From a virus: a stretch of 51,897 nucleotides of DNA. Numbering within the stretch: position 1 is the first letter of the stretch; every line of letters starts with the position of its first letter. Positions 23,650 to 31,600 of this stretch are shown in pieces. The notes under the pieces are model-generated. The model did not search any database, was not told the origin of the DNA, and was given only the letters and a program-made list of their open reading frames with translations. The position numbers were made by a program, and so were the translations under genes. The stretch is taken from positions 1-51,897 of the IMG/VR virus record IMGVR_UViG_3300032893_000068. One strand, written 5' to 3'.

Positions 23650-25878
23650 TTATTGTGGCATCCCTGGATGTTGGGGTACAGTTTGTTGTAAATTTTTGTA
23701 GGCATCTTGTATCATTGCTGGTGATCCCTTCGGAAGATTCGGCATTCCAGGTATAGCAGGAGCATTTGCCTTATCATTCGCCGGAACATTCTGCATCACA
23801 CCAGGAAGATTTGGTGCCGCTGGCACCTTTGATCCTCTTGGATTAGTTATCTGCCCTGGCACTCCTGGCGCATTTGGCGGGTTTCCGGCGGGATTCCCTT
23901 GCTGCGGAGGTTGCGGCGGTGTAACCGGCAAACCAATCTTTTGATCCAATTCAGCTTGTGCTTGCGGAGGCAAGTCTTTGTAATTGACTTGGATGTTGAT
24001 TCTATCATCTGACCCAGGAGCCGGAGGCTGTTGAGCTTGCGGTCGAGGCGGAATGTTTTGAATCGCCAGCATAGCAGGATTGTTTGCTGTGATTTGCTGC
24101 CACATTTGGTCATGCTGCATAAATAGATCAAGCGTATTCTTAACAATCGGACTATTAGCCTGACGACGAATTTCTGGATCAGACAACAAAGTGAGAAGTT
24201 CACGCATCCACAATGGATGATTGTCAGTTGTCAAAGCAACAACTTGTTTTCCATTCTGCAAATCTTCAAGTGCAGCTTTAATGGACATGAGTTCTGCTCT
24301 TTCATAAGCATACAAGGGCTCAAGTTGACCTGTACGAAGCACTGTAAAATATTCCTCTTTCGTTAGGACACCTGAGTTCATCAATTCCTGAGCAATTTGA
24401 ATTCTTCCAGCCAATGTGTTCATCAACGGATTTCCAGCTTCAACAAGAACACGGTCAATGTCTGCAATATCAGTATTAACAAACTCTCTCGCCAATGAAC
24501 GATTGTTCACACCAGAAATCAGAATGAGTCGTGGAGTTGTAGCGAATTCTTTGAGAATATCAATGATGCCAGTCCATGTTTCTTCCATTAAGGAATTATA
24601 TGAACGAGCAAGGGGACTGATAAAAGTTAGAGCTTGCGATGCAATAAATGCTAAAGCTGTCCCTGATTTTAGATTGGCTTCTGGATTTCCTTGAATCGTA
24701 TCATTGACACCGGAAATTTGGGCCATCTTCTGTTCAAGATACTCAATCCATTTAAAGATTTCCCCAGCCGTGGCGAGGAGATTAAGTGGCTCTGGTTTCG
24801 CTCCCTGAGTAACTGCTGCATCATAATAGATAGCGTTAAGTCCTTCAGTGAGTTGTTTAAGAGCAACTGATGTTTCTCTAGGAATAAGAATATTTTGCAC
24901 ACCGAATGCAGCTTGATTCGTTGTGATAGTCGAACAAAGGGCATTATACACCTTTTGAATCGGAAGAAGATCCATTGACACTGTATACGGGAATGGTGTA
25001 TTGAGTTGACGATCTGTAGCGATCCGACTCAGCGGAATTCGCTTATACGGCAATTCACCATCGAACAAGCATGTGTTCCCATCAATGAAAAGAGTAGCTC
25101 TACCACTTGGCAGAGTTGAAGTTTTCTTATGATAGAATGTATACAAAGGCACCAAGTCTGTATTTGGTTCATTGACCAAATGCCCAAGACGATGCCGCTT
25201 AACTACAGGAGAAATTGAAAGAGCTTTGATTTGCTCAGCATATTGTGGGAACTTGGCAACCAAATCCCAACGATTCACATATTTCCGCAAAATGTACCAA
25301 CTGCATTCTTCCCAAGATGATGCTGAATAGTCAAAAATGACATCTAGGGGATTGTAGGTCGAGATAACGAAATCACCTTTTGTTGTATTCGTTCCCGTTT
25401 CAGGATCAGACCCGTATACATCACCAAGGGTAGCATCCCACTCACGGGCGACGTAAGAACAACCCATAAGTAAAGCAATTTCAGTAGCGTTTTCATACAT
25501 ATCCTCTAAACGCTTTTCTTTTTCTACATAGTTCAGAATGTTTTTGCAAAAATCTACTTGAGCTTGGGATTCATAATCGCTGTTCACAGCAACAGGAATC
25601 GGGGTAACACGTTGCGCCGTCACCAAAGACAATAGATGGCGAAGAATGGCTCTGAAATGGTTTATGTTAAGACGCATAAAACCATCTGCTCCATAAGTCG
25701 GAAATAGATAATTTTGTTCATTGACTAAAAAATAATGATAGTACAAATCACGCCAATTAATCCAGCGCCCCGACATATCAAGATAACGATCAAATTCATC
25801 CACTTTATCGGTAAGAATACCGCAAAGTTGAAGGGGATCAACTGTAGCCCAATATTGGTCAAAATTTGTTGAATTCAT
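23650..25878 (-). CDS. Portal protein
   Basis: At 742 residues it matches podovirus portals in length and position directly after the large terminase. Features include an early aromatic domain, a passage LLMGCSYVAREWDATLGDVYG with TYNPLDVIFDY after it, a helical core with EANLKSGTALAFIASQALTF, and a Pro/Gln/Gly-rich C-terminal tail from about residue 620 that probably is flexible. It would form the dodecameric vertex ring through which DNA passes. Confidence 0.8.
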   Translation of the reverse strand: MNSTNFDQYWATVDPLQLCGILTDKVDEFDRYLDMSGRWINWRDLYYHYFLVNEQNYLFPTYGADGFMRLNINHFRAILRHLLSLVTAQRVTPIPVAVNSDYESQAQVDFCKNILNYVEKEKRLEDMYENATEIALLMGCSYVAREWDATLGDVYGSDPETGTNTTKGDFVISTYNPLDVIFDYSASSWEECSWYILRKYVNRWDLVAKFPQYAEQIKALSISPVVKRHRLGHLVNEPNTDLVPLYTFYHKKTSTLPSGRATLFIDGNTCLFDGELPYKRIPLSRIATDRQLNTPFPYTVSMDLLPIQKVYNALCSTITTNQAAFGVQNILIPRETSVALKQLTEGLNAIYYDAAVTQGAKPEPLNLLATAGEIFKWIEYLEQKMAQISGVNDTIQGNPEANLKSGTALAFIASQALTFISPLARSYNSLMEETWTGIIDILKEFATTPRLILISGVNNRSLAREFVNTDIADIDRVLVEAGNPLMNTLAGRIQIAQELMNSGVLTKEEYFTVLRTGQLEPLYAYERAELMSIKAALEDLQNGKQVVALTTDNHPLWMRELLTLLSDPEIRRQANSPIVKNTLDLFMQHDQMWQQITANNPAMLAIQNIPPRPQAQQPPAPGSDDRINIQVNYKDLPPQAQAELDQKIGLPVTPPQPPQQGNPAGNPPNAPGVPGQITNPRGSKVPAAPNLPGVMQNVPANDKANAPAIPGMPNLPKGSPAMIQDAYKNLQQTVPQHPGMPQ

Positions 25879-25881
25879 TTA

Positions 25882-27315
25882 TTACCTTAATTTAAACATT
25901 CGTCTAATAGCATCATCTGTGGTAGATGTATCTTGTTGTGGAATTTGATTATTCGGAAACATAGTCCGTGAAACATCTAGATTATACAATGGCGGAATTG
26001 GATTGATATTTTGTACTGTTGGGATGAGTCCAGCGATCAAATATACAAAAGCATCAACAAAATCATAATGTCCAAGTTCTGCACTTCGCTCAAAATCCTC
26101 TCGATTACGTTTCCAGATTCCAAATTCGAGTGAAGTAATAAGCATCCGACACCGAGGGTGGATAACCACCTTGCCAGACCTGACATATTGACGAGCCTGG
26201 TTGACCATCCATTCTTTGCCACTTTTTTTACTTACCGGAGCAAAAGGTAATTTGTATATCCGAGCAAGATCTGCAATAATATTAAGATTATTATTATCGG
26301 CAATACGTCTAATGCGAACGTTGTTGCTATCTCTATAATTTCCTTCAAGCTTTGTTACTTCCTCAGCAAACTTTTCTGTTGTAAATTCATTCTCTCGTAA
26401 AGCTAGTTCATACTCGATAACAAGCCGAGCGTTGTTAAAATCATAATAACCCAAAATCCAGGCTGTGAAGTCTCGATAGCCCACATCCATTGACTCAACT
26501 GGGATATAGAAACGGAAGAAATCATTTTTTTCAACTTCTCCAACAAACTTGGTTGAGTCCCATTCAGGGATGATTTGAAGGCTGCTCTCTGTAACAAACT
26601 TACAGAAATATTCTCGTTGGCTAGTGGTGCTATCCCGTCCGCCAGATTCTTCCAAAAATCGCTGTATTTCATCTTTTGTGTACCAACTTTCATCAATCGT
26701 GTATTCGCTGTACGCCCCCCTTGCTTTGGCTTTCTCAGCATACACTTTGTATGGATGATCTGGTGTTGTGGGAGGTGTAGATGGAAGAATGATCTTCTTT
26801 CTTGGGCTGCTGCTGCTCAAAAGCTGTGGCAAGGCAATGTCTTTAATCACTGTTGTCAAATCATCAACGTCACGAGCCTCATCAATGACGAATTTATCTG
26901 ACTTGTTTCCACGCAAATTGTTGTACTGAAGATTGTTACAGCCGCAAAGTTTGATAAAACTGCCATTATCAAATACTACTTTGTTTTCTAAGCTCTTAAA
27001 TTTCGGCCTCAAATCTTCAGGGCAATCTTCAAGCAGTTGATTCAAGATGGGAATGAGATATTCCTTCACTTGATTCTGATAAGGAGCAGCAAAATGAATG
27101 TGAGACTTGGGAGTGCGAATGGCTTCTTCGATACAGATAAGAAGCATTGTAGTGGTTTTTCCCAAACGACGAGAACAATTCACTACATCAATTAATTCTT
27201 TACTCTCCGTTACCGTCTTGTAAATCTTTTTCTGGACTGGTTTCAGCTTGTAGATCAGATTTCCCTGAATCCACGCTTGTCGGATTGCTTGTTCCCGTTG
27301 TTCCGGTGTGAGCAT
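25882..27315 (-). CDS. terL: Terminase large subunit
   Basis: The 477-residue packaging motor shows a Walker A-type loop SRRLGKTT at about residues 48-55 and Walker B VIDEA at about 143-147. A C-terminal RNase-H-like nuclease domain starts with MDVGYRD (about residues 276-282), with a late Asp pair in YDFVDAFVYL. It would cleave concatemers and pump DNA into proheads with the portal. Its ATG is weakly preceded by GGAAAAAG and lies 116 bases inside the upstream small-subunit gene. Confidence 0.93.
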   Translation of the reverse strand: MLTPEQREQAIRQAWIQGNLIYKLKPVQKKIYKTVTESKELIDVVNCSRRLGKTTTMLLICIEEAIRTPKSHIHFAAPYQNQVKEYLIPILNQLLEDCPEDLRPKFKSLENKVVFDNGSFIKLCGCNNLQYNNLRGNKSDKFVIDEARDVDDLTTVIKDIALPQLLSSSSPRKKIILPSTPPTTPDHPYKVYAEKAKARGAYSEYTIDESWYTKDEIQRFLEESGGRDSTTSQREYFCKFVTESSLQIIPEWDSTKFVGEVEKNDFFRFYIPVESMDVGYRDFTAWILGYYDFNNARLVIEYELALRENEFTTEKFAEEVTKLEGNYRDSNNVRIRRIADNNNLNIIADLARIYKLPFAPVSKKSGKEWMVNQARQYVRSGKVVIHPRCRMLITSLEFGIWKRNREDFERSAELGHYDFVDAFVYLIAGLIPTVQNINPIPPLYNLDVSRTMFPNNQIPQQDTSTTDDAIRRMFKLR

Positions 27316-27682
27316 CGGTTTCTTTTTCCAATTCCTTCAGTAGATTGAATGCAACATCTGCTGCTTTTTTTGATTCCTCTTGTTTTTGCTCTTTCTCAGT
27401 GACGGGTTTTCTCTTGGCTTTCTGATATTCCAAAAGTTCCATCCAAATCTTCATTTCTGCTTCCAAGGCTTTCCGTTGATATTCCAAAGGACAAGTACGA
27501 AGAAGTGCAGCAATCTTAATCAACTCTTCCGCAGGATCTTTTCTAAACCGATCAAATACTGTCTTGGGCTTATTCTTAACTCCCTTTGGGCGGCCAGTTA
27601 AATTGGCGTGAGGAAATTCTCGTTTACGACCTGTAAGGGGACTAATCTCTGGTTCTTTTGATATTTCTTTATTTTCTTCCAT
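27200..27682 (-). CDS. terS: Probable terminase small subunit
   Basis: The product is 160 residues, highly charged, and contains GRPKGVKNK in a basic N-terminal segment resembling phage terminase small-subunit or HTH DNA-binding regions. A helical coiled centre and a polar, disordered C-terminus follow. It lies directly upstream of terL with a long out-of-frame overlap of 116 bases. Identification is by composition and position. Confidence 0.65.
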   Translation of the reverse strand: MEENKEISKEPEISPLTGRKREFPHANLTGRPKGVKNKPKTVFDRFRKDPAEELIKIAALLRTCPLEYQRKALEAEMKIWMELLEYQKAKRKPVTEKEQKQEESKKAADVAFNLLKELEKETDAHTGTTGTSNPTSVDSGKSDLQAETSPEKDLQDGNGE

Positions 27683-27691
27683 AAAATTTTT

Positions 27692-27763
27692 AGCCCCCTA
27701 AAGGAATCGAACCCTTGTCAGCGGTTTACAAAACCGATGCTCTACCGATTGAGCTAAGAGGGC
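27692..27763 (-). tRNA. tRNA-Thr (anticodon UGU)
   Basis: All four arms fold: acceptor GCCCTCT/AGGGGGC with one G-U, D arm GCTC/GAGC, anticodon loop TTTGTAA giving TGT, and T arm AAGGG-TTCGATT-CCTTT with one G-U. The first pair of the anticodon stem (T27-C43) is mismatched. No CCA is encoded and the discriminator is U. It lies between terS and a small gene within the late operon. Confidence 0.92.
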
Positions 27764-27769
27764 ACCGAT

Positions 27770-28138
27770 TTACTTGTATATTTCTTCGGATCGAGGAGAC
27801 TGAAGCTTTTTGAAGGCAAGTTCCGCTGCGGCAATGGCCAGAAATAGTTCATCTCCGGCTGTCGGCTGAAAACTAGGCTGTGTAGACAAAGACAAAACAG
27901 CAAACATATCCGCTCCACATTGATTCAGAGCAAGATCAATTTGCTTATCTGCCGTCTCTCTACGAATATCTTTAAAAATCGTCATGGCGCGAGACTGAAT
28001 CCAGCCTTGTGCTCTCTTCGCTGCCCAGCGTTCAATGAAATTGGGCTTCTCATGAATTACAAAATTGTTTAAGAAAGTGTTGAAAGACCGCAGAGCCAAG
28101 ACATCATTAACAGCAAAAACCAAGGCTACGCTTAGCAC
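27770..28138 (-). CDS. Small hypothetical protein with GTG start
   Basis: GTG at 28138 overlaps the upstream TAA by seven bases and has GGTGGA nine bases before it. The 122-residue product opens with a short hydrophobic segment (LSVALVFAVNDVLAL) and is then mainly helical, ending with a basic tail. No family recognised. Confidence 0.6.
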   Translation of the reverse strand: MLSVALVFAVNDVLALRSFNTFLNNFVIHEKPNFIERWAAKRAQGWIQSRAMTIFKDIRRETADKQIDLALNQCGADMFAVLSLSTQPSFQPTAGDELFLAIAAAELAFKKLQSPRSEEIYK

Positions 28139-28365
28139 GTCAGAGTTCCACCTTGAATTGTGTTCGAGCCAGTTGTGCTACAACCCACAATGTTCGGTTG
28201 ATACCGCCACCAAGGATACCAATAGTTCGATGGTTGTCCACAAGTGGGACATCTGTGGCACGTAGGACACACACCTACTTGTTGAATATAGCCAGATGTG
28301 TGTTGTTGGTTCAAATTAAAATTCTGGCCTTCTGTATTGTTCCATTCCGGTAAATTATTTTCCAT
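28132..28365 (-). CDS. Small protein with double CPTC zinc knuckle
   Basis: ATG at 28365 is preceded by GGTGGA and gives 77 residues; the frame is open further upstream but lacks a ribosome binding site there. CPTCHRCPTC at mid-length is a compact metal-binding motif, followed by an aromatic patch (YWYPWWRY). Probably a small structural or DNA-binding protein; function unknown. Confidence 0.55.
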   Translation of the reverse strand: MENNLPEWNNTEGQNFNLNQQHTSGYIQQVGVCPTCHRCPTCGQPSNYWYPWWRYQPNIVGCSTTGSNTIQGGTLTC

Positions 28366-28774
28366 AATTAATCCACCGGACATCTTTACTTTTAAGGTAG
28401 TTTGACGCAATATGTACTAAGAAAGACGTGATTTTATCTGTCTTTTTTTCTTTCTTTTTTGATTCTAAGGATTCTAATTCATACAACTGTTCTTTGAACA
28501 AAAAATCATTGAGTTTTTTACTTTGAGTAGGAGATAAATTAATCTCTTTACTTATTTTTTCAATAAAGGCATTAACAAAACCAAAAGGGATGTAGCAATA
28601 ATTTTTATCTACAGCTTTATCATCTTCTTTCCATCCCTCATTGGTAAAAATATTTCTTCTTCCGTCACCTGGTGCTCTGATGATAAACTGCACACTATCA
28701 TAGCCTGGGATATATGAATGCCACAGTTGAGCTGTTTTTGTTAAAAATAGACTATCGTTAGAAATATTAAACAT
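28355..28774 (-). CDS. Hypothetical protein, 139 residues
   Basis: A soluble protein with an aromatic N-terminal half and a K/E-rich helical C-terminus. The ATG at 28774 shares its A with the preceding stop (TAATG), so translation is coupled. Not assigned. Confidence 0.65.
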   Translation of the reverse strand: MFNISNDSLFLTKTAQLWHSYIPGYDSVQFIIRAPGDGRRNIFTNEGWKEDDKAVDKNYCYIPFGFVNAFIEKISKEINLSPTQSKKLNDFLFKEQLYELESLESKKKEKKTDKITSFLVHIASNYLKSKDVRWINYGK

Positions 28775-28884
28775 TATTTATCTCCGAAAATCTTGTTCAA
28801 TTCTTCCCAAAGCATCTTCGCTTCCTCAAAAGTCATTTCAATCGGTTCGCCTTGCGGACTGTACACTTTTATCTCAATCCTCAT
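28774..28884 (-). CDS. Small protein, 36 residues
   Basis: The ORF begins ATG at 28884 and ends with TAA that overlaps the next ATG. The product has a beta hairpin-like start (RIEIKVYSPQGEPIEMTF) and a short helix (EEAKMLWEELNKI). Coupling on the 3' side and a GGA-containing leader support it; no family known. Confidence 0.5.
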   Translation of the reverse strand: MRIEIKVYSPQGEPIEMTFEEAKMLWEELNKIFGDK

Positions 28885-28896
28885 TCCCATATCCTT

Positions 28897-29154
28897 TTAC
28901 CACCCTCTCGCCTTTTCTCGTGTCACCATCGCTGTCACAGCAGCCTCAAGCTGTTCAACTTTATGTCTCAAAACGTCATCCACCTTACTCACCTTTGTCT
29001 CTTGAAGTTTATCAAATCCATCCTTCATATACCCTAAGGCTAGTGCCAAGCAAGCGGCATAGGCAAAGCCAACAGAATGAAATACAGTAGCCAGCACAAA
29101 AAACTTAAAAGGAAATACATACGTTATCGGCTTAGGCAACAAGTTCTTCCACAT
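28897..29154 (-). CDS. Small membrane protein (possible holin)
   Basis: ATG at 29154 follows GAGGAGA by seven bases, a better start than the upstream in-frame codon at 29241. The 85-residue product has a hydrophobic region (FFVLATVFHSVGFAYAACLAL) that could form one long or two short spans, followed by a charged helix. Layout is compatible with a small holin, but there are other candidates in this genome. Confidence 0.5.
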   Translation of the reverse strand: MWKNLLPKPITYVFPFKFFVLATVFHSVGFAYAACLALALGYMKDGFDKLQETKVSKVDDVLRHKVEQLEAAVTAMVTREKARGW

Positions 29155-29488
29155 TTTTCTTCTCCTCAATCGTTCTATTCGGTTCCTCAACCGAGCGTAA
29201 AAAATACGCAATGTTCTCTCTGCTCCACTTATGGATGTCATTCAGATGCCATAAGGTATTTCCCATCTGCCAAGAAATGTGACAAACAGGGCATTCTATC
29301 TGACCAAATTTGTAATTCAAATCTTCTACCAGCCGCCAGGCATCCATGTGACAAGATTCCAAAGCCTTTTTCCCGAAGAATCCTTCAAACATGGCTCCAA
29401 CAGCACAAGTGCCTTGTCCATCAAACATACTGACGAAGGCTTGTGGCCTCAATTTACTGCCTTTCAGCATCGCTTCCCAATACTTCAT
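29132..29488 (-). CDS. Zinc-finger-like hypothetical protein, 118 residues
   Basis: A CPVC pair followed by WHLNDIH gives C-x2-C-x11-H-x4-H, a plausible C2H2 zinc site near the middle. The N-terminal half is aromatic and contains GTCAVGAMFEGFFGK. It overlaps the neighbouring genes at both ends. Function unknown. Confidence 0.6.
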   Translation of the reverse strand: MKYWEAMLKGSKLRPQAFVSMFDGQGTCAVGAMFEGFFGKKALESCHMDAWRLVEDLNYKFGQIECPVCHISWQMGNTLWHLNDIHKWSRENIAYFLRSVEEPNRTIEEKKNVEELVA

Positions 29489-29735
29489 TTCCTTTGTCCT
29501 TTAATCTCAATTTTGTTACTTTGTTTGTAGCCAATTCCAAAATATTTGCATCATGGTCATATTTCAGGTGCTTTATTGCTGGAAGAAGGAGACTTTCTTT
29601 TGTATCCCCCCATTCATTGTATTCTTCCCAGGTTCCTGCCATACCAAAAAGCATGTAAGCATAGCTCTTTAAAACCCCACCTGGCTTCCTAGCTCTTGAT
29701 TTCCGGCCCTTTTTTGGGTGTTTTGATCCCATCAT
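29454..29735 (-). CDS. Basic hypothetical protein
   Basis: I give the internal ATG at 29735, which yields 93 residues; the frame is open to 29828, where it would overlap the upstream gene by 59 bases. No start has a clear ribosome binding site. The N-terminal part is rich in K and R (HPKKGRKSRARK), then comes an ordinary globular-looking stretch. Not recognised. Confidence 0.45.
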   Translation of the reverse strand: MMGSKHPKKGRKSRARKPGGVLKSYAYMLFGMAGTWEEYNEWGDTKESLLLPAIKHLKYDHDANILELATNKVTKLRLKDKGNEVLGSDAERQ

Positions 29736-29769
29736 ACGTTTTTCGTCTTTTTCCCCCCAAAATCCCTGT

Positions 29770-30039
29770 TTAATGTGTTTGATTTTGGGAAGTGGGAGAG
29801 AATGCGAAGATTTCTCTCCATTGACCAAGCTTTTCTAGTTTCTTAAGCATGGCAAAGCCTTTCGGAATGAACCATTCTACAGCGATCAAGGTTTCATGAT
29901 CGAAATACTCTCGACTGGGTTTTCGCATGTCTGAGAGGATTTGGTACAGGTCTTTAGTTTGATTGTCCAGTGGGAGATAGATGTTCAATATCCCATCTTC
30001 TACTTGATAATCAGAGATTTTACTATAATACAATGACAT
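29770..30039 (-). CDS. Hypothetical protein, 89 residues
   Basis: A small soluble product with a beta-rich N-terminus (YYSKISDYQVEDGILNIYL) and a helical middle. The ribosome binding site is weak (GAAAGA). About 100 bases without a gene separate it from the upstream coding region. No family known. Confidence 0.5.
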   Translation of the reverse strand: MSLYYSKISDYQVEDGILNIYLPLDNQTKDLYQILSDMRKPSREYFDHETLIAVEWFIPKGFAMLKKLEKLGQWREIFAFSPTSQNQTH

Positions 30040-30137
30040 TCTTTCTATGCTCTATTCTTTAAGGTATCTAAGAAAAATCTTTCAAACCTAAAGGGAACGA
30101 TGCCACTACTTCCCCCGCCCTACCTACCGGCCTATTC

Positions 30138-30353
30138 TTAAGCAACAATCTCAGGCTCAATTGTTTTGCTCTTGGCTTCCGCTTCGCTTTGCTTCCTCAA
30201 AGCTTCTCTTTCTTGTGTGAGATTAAAGGCAGCTTGTCTTAAGAAGTCGATAACGGCTACAACCTCGCTACGTTTAGGGCTATCGCTTACCACTACGTTA
30301 TGCGTTAGCTCTAGGCTTTTTAGTAAAGCATCGATTTCTTCAATCCTGGTCAT
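30138..30353 (-). CDS. Small coiled protein, 71 residues
   Basis: GAGAGGAAACA precedes the ATG. The product is helical and charged (a coil around VAVIDFLRQAAFNLTQEREALRK). It is the first substantial gene downstream of repeated element copy 1 and so may begin the late transcript. Confidence 0.55.
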   Translation of the reverse strand: MTRIEEIDALLKSLELTHNVVVSDSPKRSEVVAVIDFLRQAAFNLTQEREALRKQSEAEAKSKTIEPEIVA

Positions 30354-30470
30354 TGTTTCCTCTCTTGTTAGCTTATTCTGTGTTATATTGCTCTGTTTAT
30401 AGCTTTTTAGCTTAAATCTTTGTTTAAATCGTTTGTTTTTAGCTTTGCTATTCTCTAGCTTTCAATAAGT

Positions 30471-30514
30471 CCCTCTATTAGTAGTAGGCAAAAACCCCAT
30501 TTTAACAGACAAGC
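30471..30514 (-). promoter_or_regulatory. Repeated ~40-bp element, copy 1 (reads toward late genes)
   Basis: On the minus strand it reads TTGTCTGT, then TAAAATGGGGTTT, then TTGCCTACTACTAATAG followed by AGGG. It shares TTGTCTGT and GCCTACTACTAAT with the copies at 30896 and 36621. It lies just after a small ORF and about 120 bases before the next late gene. A phage-specific promoter is the best reading. Confidence 0.6.
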
Positions 30515-30517
30515 TTT

Positions 30518-30649
30518 TTACTTTTCTTTTAAAATAGTTGTAACTATCGCTCTAAATTCCTTAGAAAGCTCATCATTCATGTCTAGCTGTTCTTTAGAAG
30601 GCATTACTATTGGTTGCTTATTCTTATCAATTAAATACTTGTCTTTCAT
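30518..30649 (-). CDS. Small ORF, 43 residues
   Basis: ATG at 30649 and TAA at 30518-30520 give a charged 43-residue peptide (KDKYLIDKNKQPIVMPSKEQ at the start, then a helix). It sits between copies 1 and 2 of the repeated element on the late strand, so it may be the first gene of the late transcript. The ribosome binding site is only AAAGAGA, close to the start codon. Confidence 0.4.
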   Translation of the reverse strand: MKDKYLIDKNKQPIVMPSKEQLDMNDELSKEFRAIVTTILKEK

Positions 30650-30895
30650 TCTCTTTTAATTTGGGCAGCACGCTACTTTTCTTTTTTCTTAAGATAGCCG
30701 TTAGGGGGCGAAGGTAAGAAGAAAGATTGTTGCGAGTCTTAATGTCCCAATAACATTAAATATGAGTCTTATGGTATCTTAATCGGGGCCGTTAATCGTA
30801 AGTAGCCAAAACCAAACGGATGAGTCCCCTCTGACACTTCTTTCTAGCTTAGGTCTTTTATCGGAGTAACCTTACAGAAATCGTTTAAGCGTATA
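30650..30895. other. Non-coding divergence region (possible replication origin)
   Basis: No gene-sized ORF lies here. It contains a perfect palindrome TTAATGT-CCCAATA-ACATTAA (30739-30759), two GAGTCTTA words flanking it, and several GGGG tracts. It separates the diverging early and late transcription units, a position where promoters and origins often lie, but origin function is not shown. Confidence 0.35.
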
Positions 30896-30941
30896 CCTCT
30901 CCATTAGTAGTAGGCAAAATCGGGGTTTTAACAGACAAGAA
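30896..30941 (-). promoter_or_regulatory. Repeated ~40-bp element, copy 2 (reads toward late genes)
   Basis: The minus strand reads TTGTCTGTTAAAAC, then CCCGATTT, then TGCCTACTACTAATGG and AGAGG. It has the same length as copy 1, with the central eight bases replaced by a different G/C run. It lies upstream of the 43-residue ORF. Confidence 0.6.
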
Positions 30942-31005
30942 TTTGATATTTATTTTTAGATGCAATGAAAATGCCTAATTATCACGAAGATTTCATATAA
31001 AAGAC

Positions 31006-31035
31006 TTGATGTTGTCACAATTCTCATGGTAGACT
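31006..31035 (+). promoter_or_regulatory. Possible sigma-70 promoter for early genes
   Basis: TTGATG and TAGACT are separated by 18 bases, about 45 bases before the first plus-strand gene. The -10 match is modest. A ribosome binding site (AAGGAGA) follows directly before the ATG at 31082. Confidence 0.4.
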
Positions 31036-31081
31036 TAGACAGAAGCAAAGAAACAAAATTGACGGATAAGGAGATTTCACA

Positions 31082-31321
31082 ATGACCTTAAATAAACTCG
31101 GAACAAATCAGACGGAAATCACATTCGGAAAAGATAATCATGTTTTGTTTTCGTACAATACACCGGTTGCAGCATATTTTAACGGAGTGTTTTACAGAAC
31201 GTCTAAGAAATGGAGCAATACAACGTCGAAGCATATCAACAAATGGCTTGCGGGGGCAAATGGTGTAGTGGAAATCAAGCCACAAGAGTTTTTCACAAGT
31301 TTAACGCAGTACATGGGTTGA
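31082..31321 (+). CDS. DUF8033-type small phage protein
   Basis: The 79-residue product has VLFSYNTPVAAYFNGVFYRT and then SNTTSKHINKWL, the pattern of the DUF8033 family found in early regions of many phages. Biochemical function unknown. It is the first gene rightward from the divergence region, with a good ribosome binding site, so it is likely expressed immediately after infection. Confidence 0.78.
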   Translation: MTLNKLGTNQTEITFGKDNHVLFSYNTPVAAYFNGVFYRTSKKWSNTTSKHINKWLAGANGVVEIKPQEFFTSLTQYMG

Positions 31322-31325
31322 TGAT

Positions 31326-31481
31326 ATGACCAAAATACGAACGGTGACGCTTACACCAAAAGAAGCGCGAGAATTGGAACATAAAGGCTTTATCCTGAAA
31401 TTTAAAATGATGCACTTAGACGGGACAGACACATTTGATGTGTACGTGAGCAACACAGAGCAACAAGGGGCGAGCCTATGA
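31326..31481 (+). CDS. Small hypothetical protein, 51 residues
   Basis: The ORF follows the previous stop closely. The product has a basic N-terminal helix (TPKEARELEHKGFILKF) and a beta-like tail. The ribosome binding site is poor, but the stop overlaps the next ATG (ATGA), supporting it as part of the operon. Unknown. Confidence 0.5.
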   Translation: MTKIRTVTLTPKEARELEHKGFILKFKMMHLDGTDTFDVYVSNTEQQGASL

Positions 31482-31597
31482 AATTGGTCAAAATCATTCC
31501 GATTGAACTTGTCACCAATTTTTCATTCGATTGTCCTGGTTATATCTTTGTGTATGGTGTAGACTGTTTGAGAATCTACAAACAAGTGAGGAAATAA
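31478..31597 (+). CDS. Small hypothetical peptide, 39 residues
   Basis: It overlaps the previous gene by ATGA and ends just before the amidoligase start. The product is mildly hydrophobic with two Cys residues. As a small gene directly upstream of a peptide-ligase-type gene it could be a substrate, but only the position suggests that. Confidence 0.42.
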   Translation: MKLVKIIPIELVTNFSFDCPGYIFVYGVDCLRIYKQVRK

Positions 31598-31600
31598 ATC

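Noticed and set aside
30354-31081. CRISPR array or long tandem repeats in the divergence region
   Set aside because: Only two copies of a 39-base element more than 400 bases apart are present, without regular spacing or spacers.
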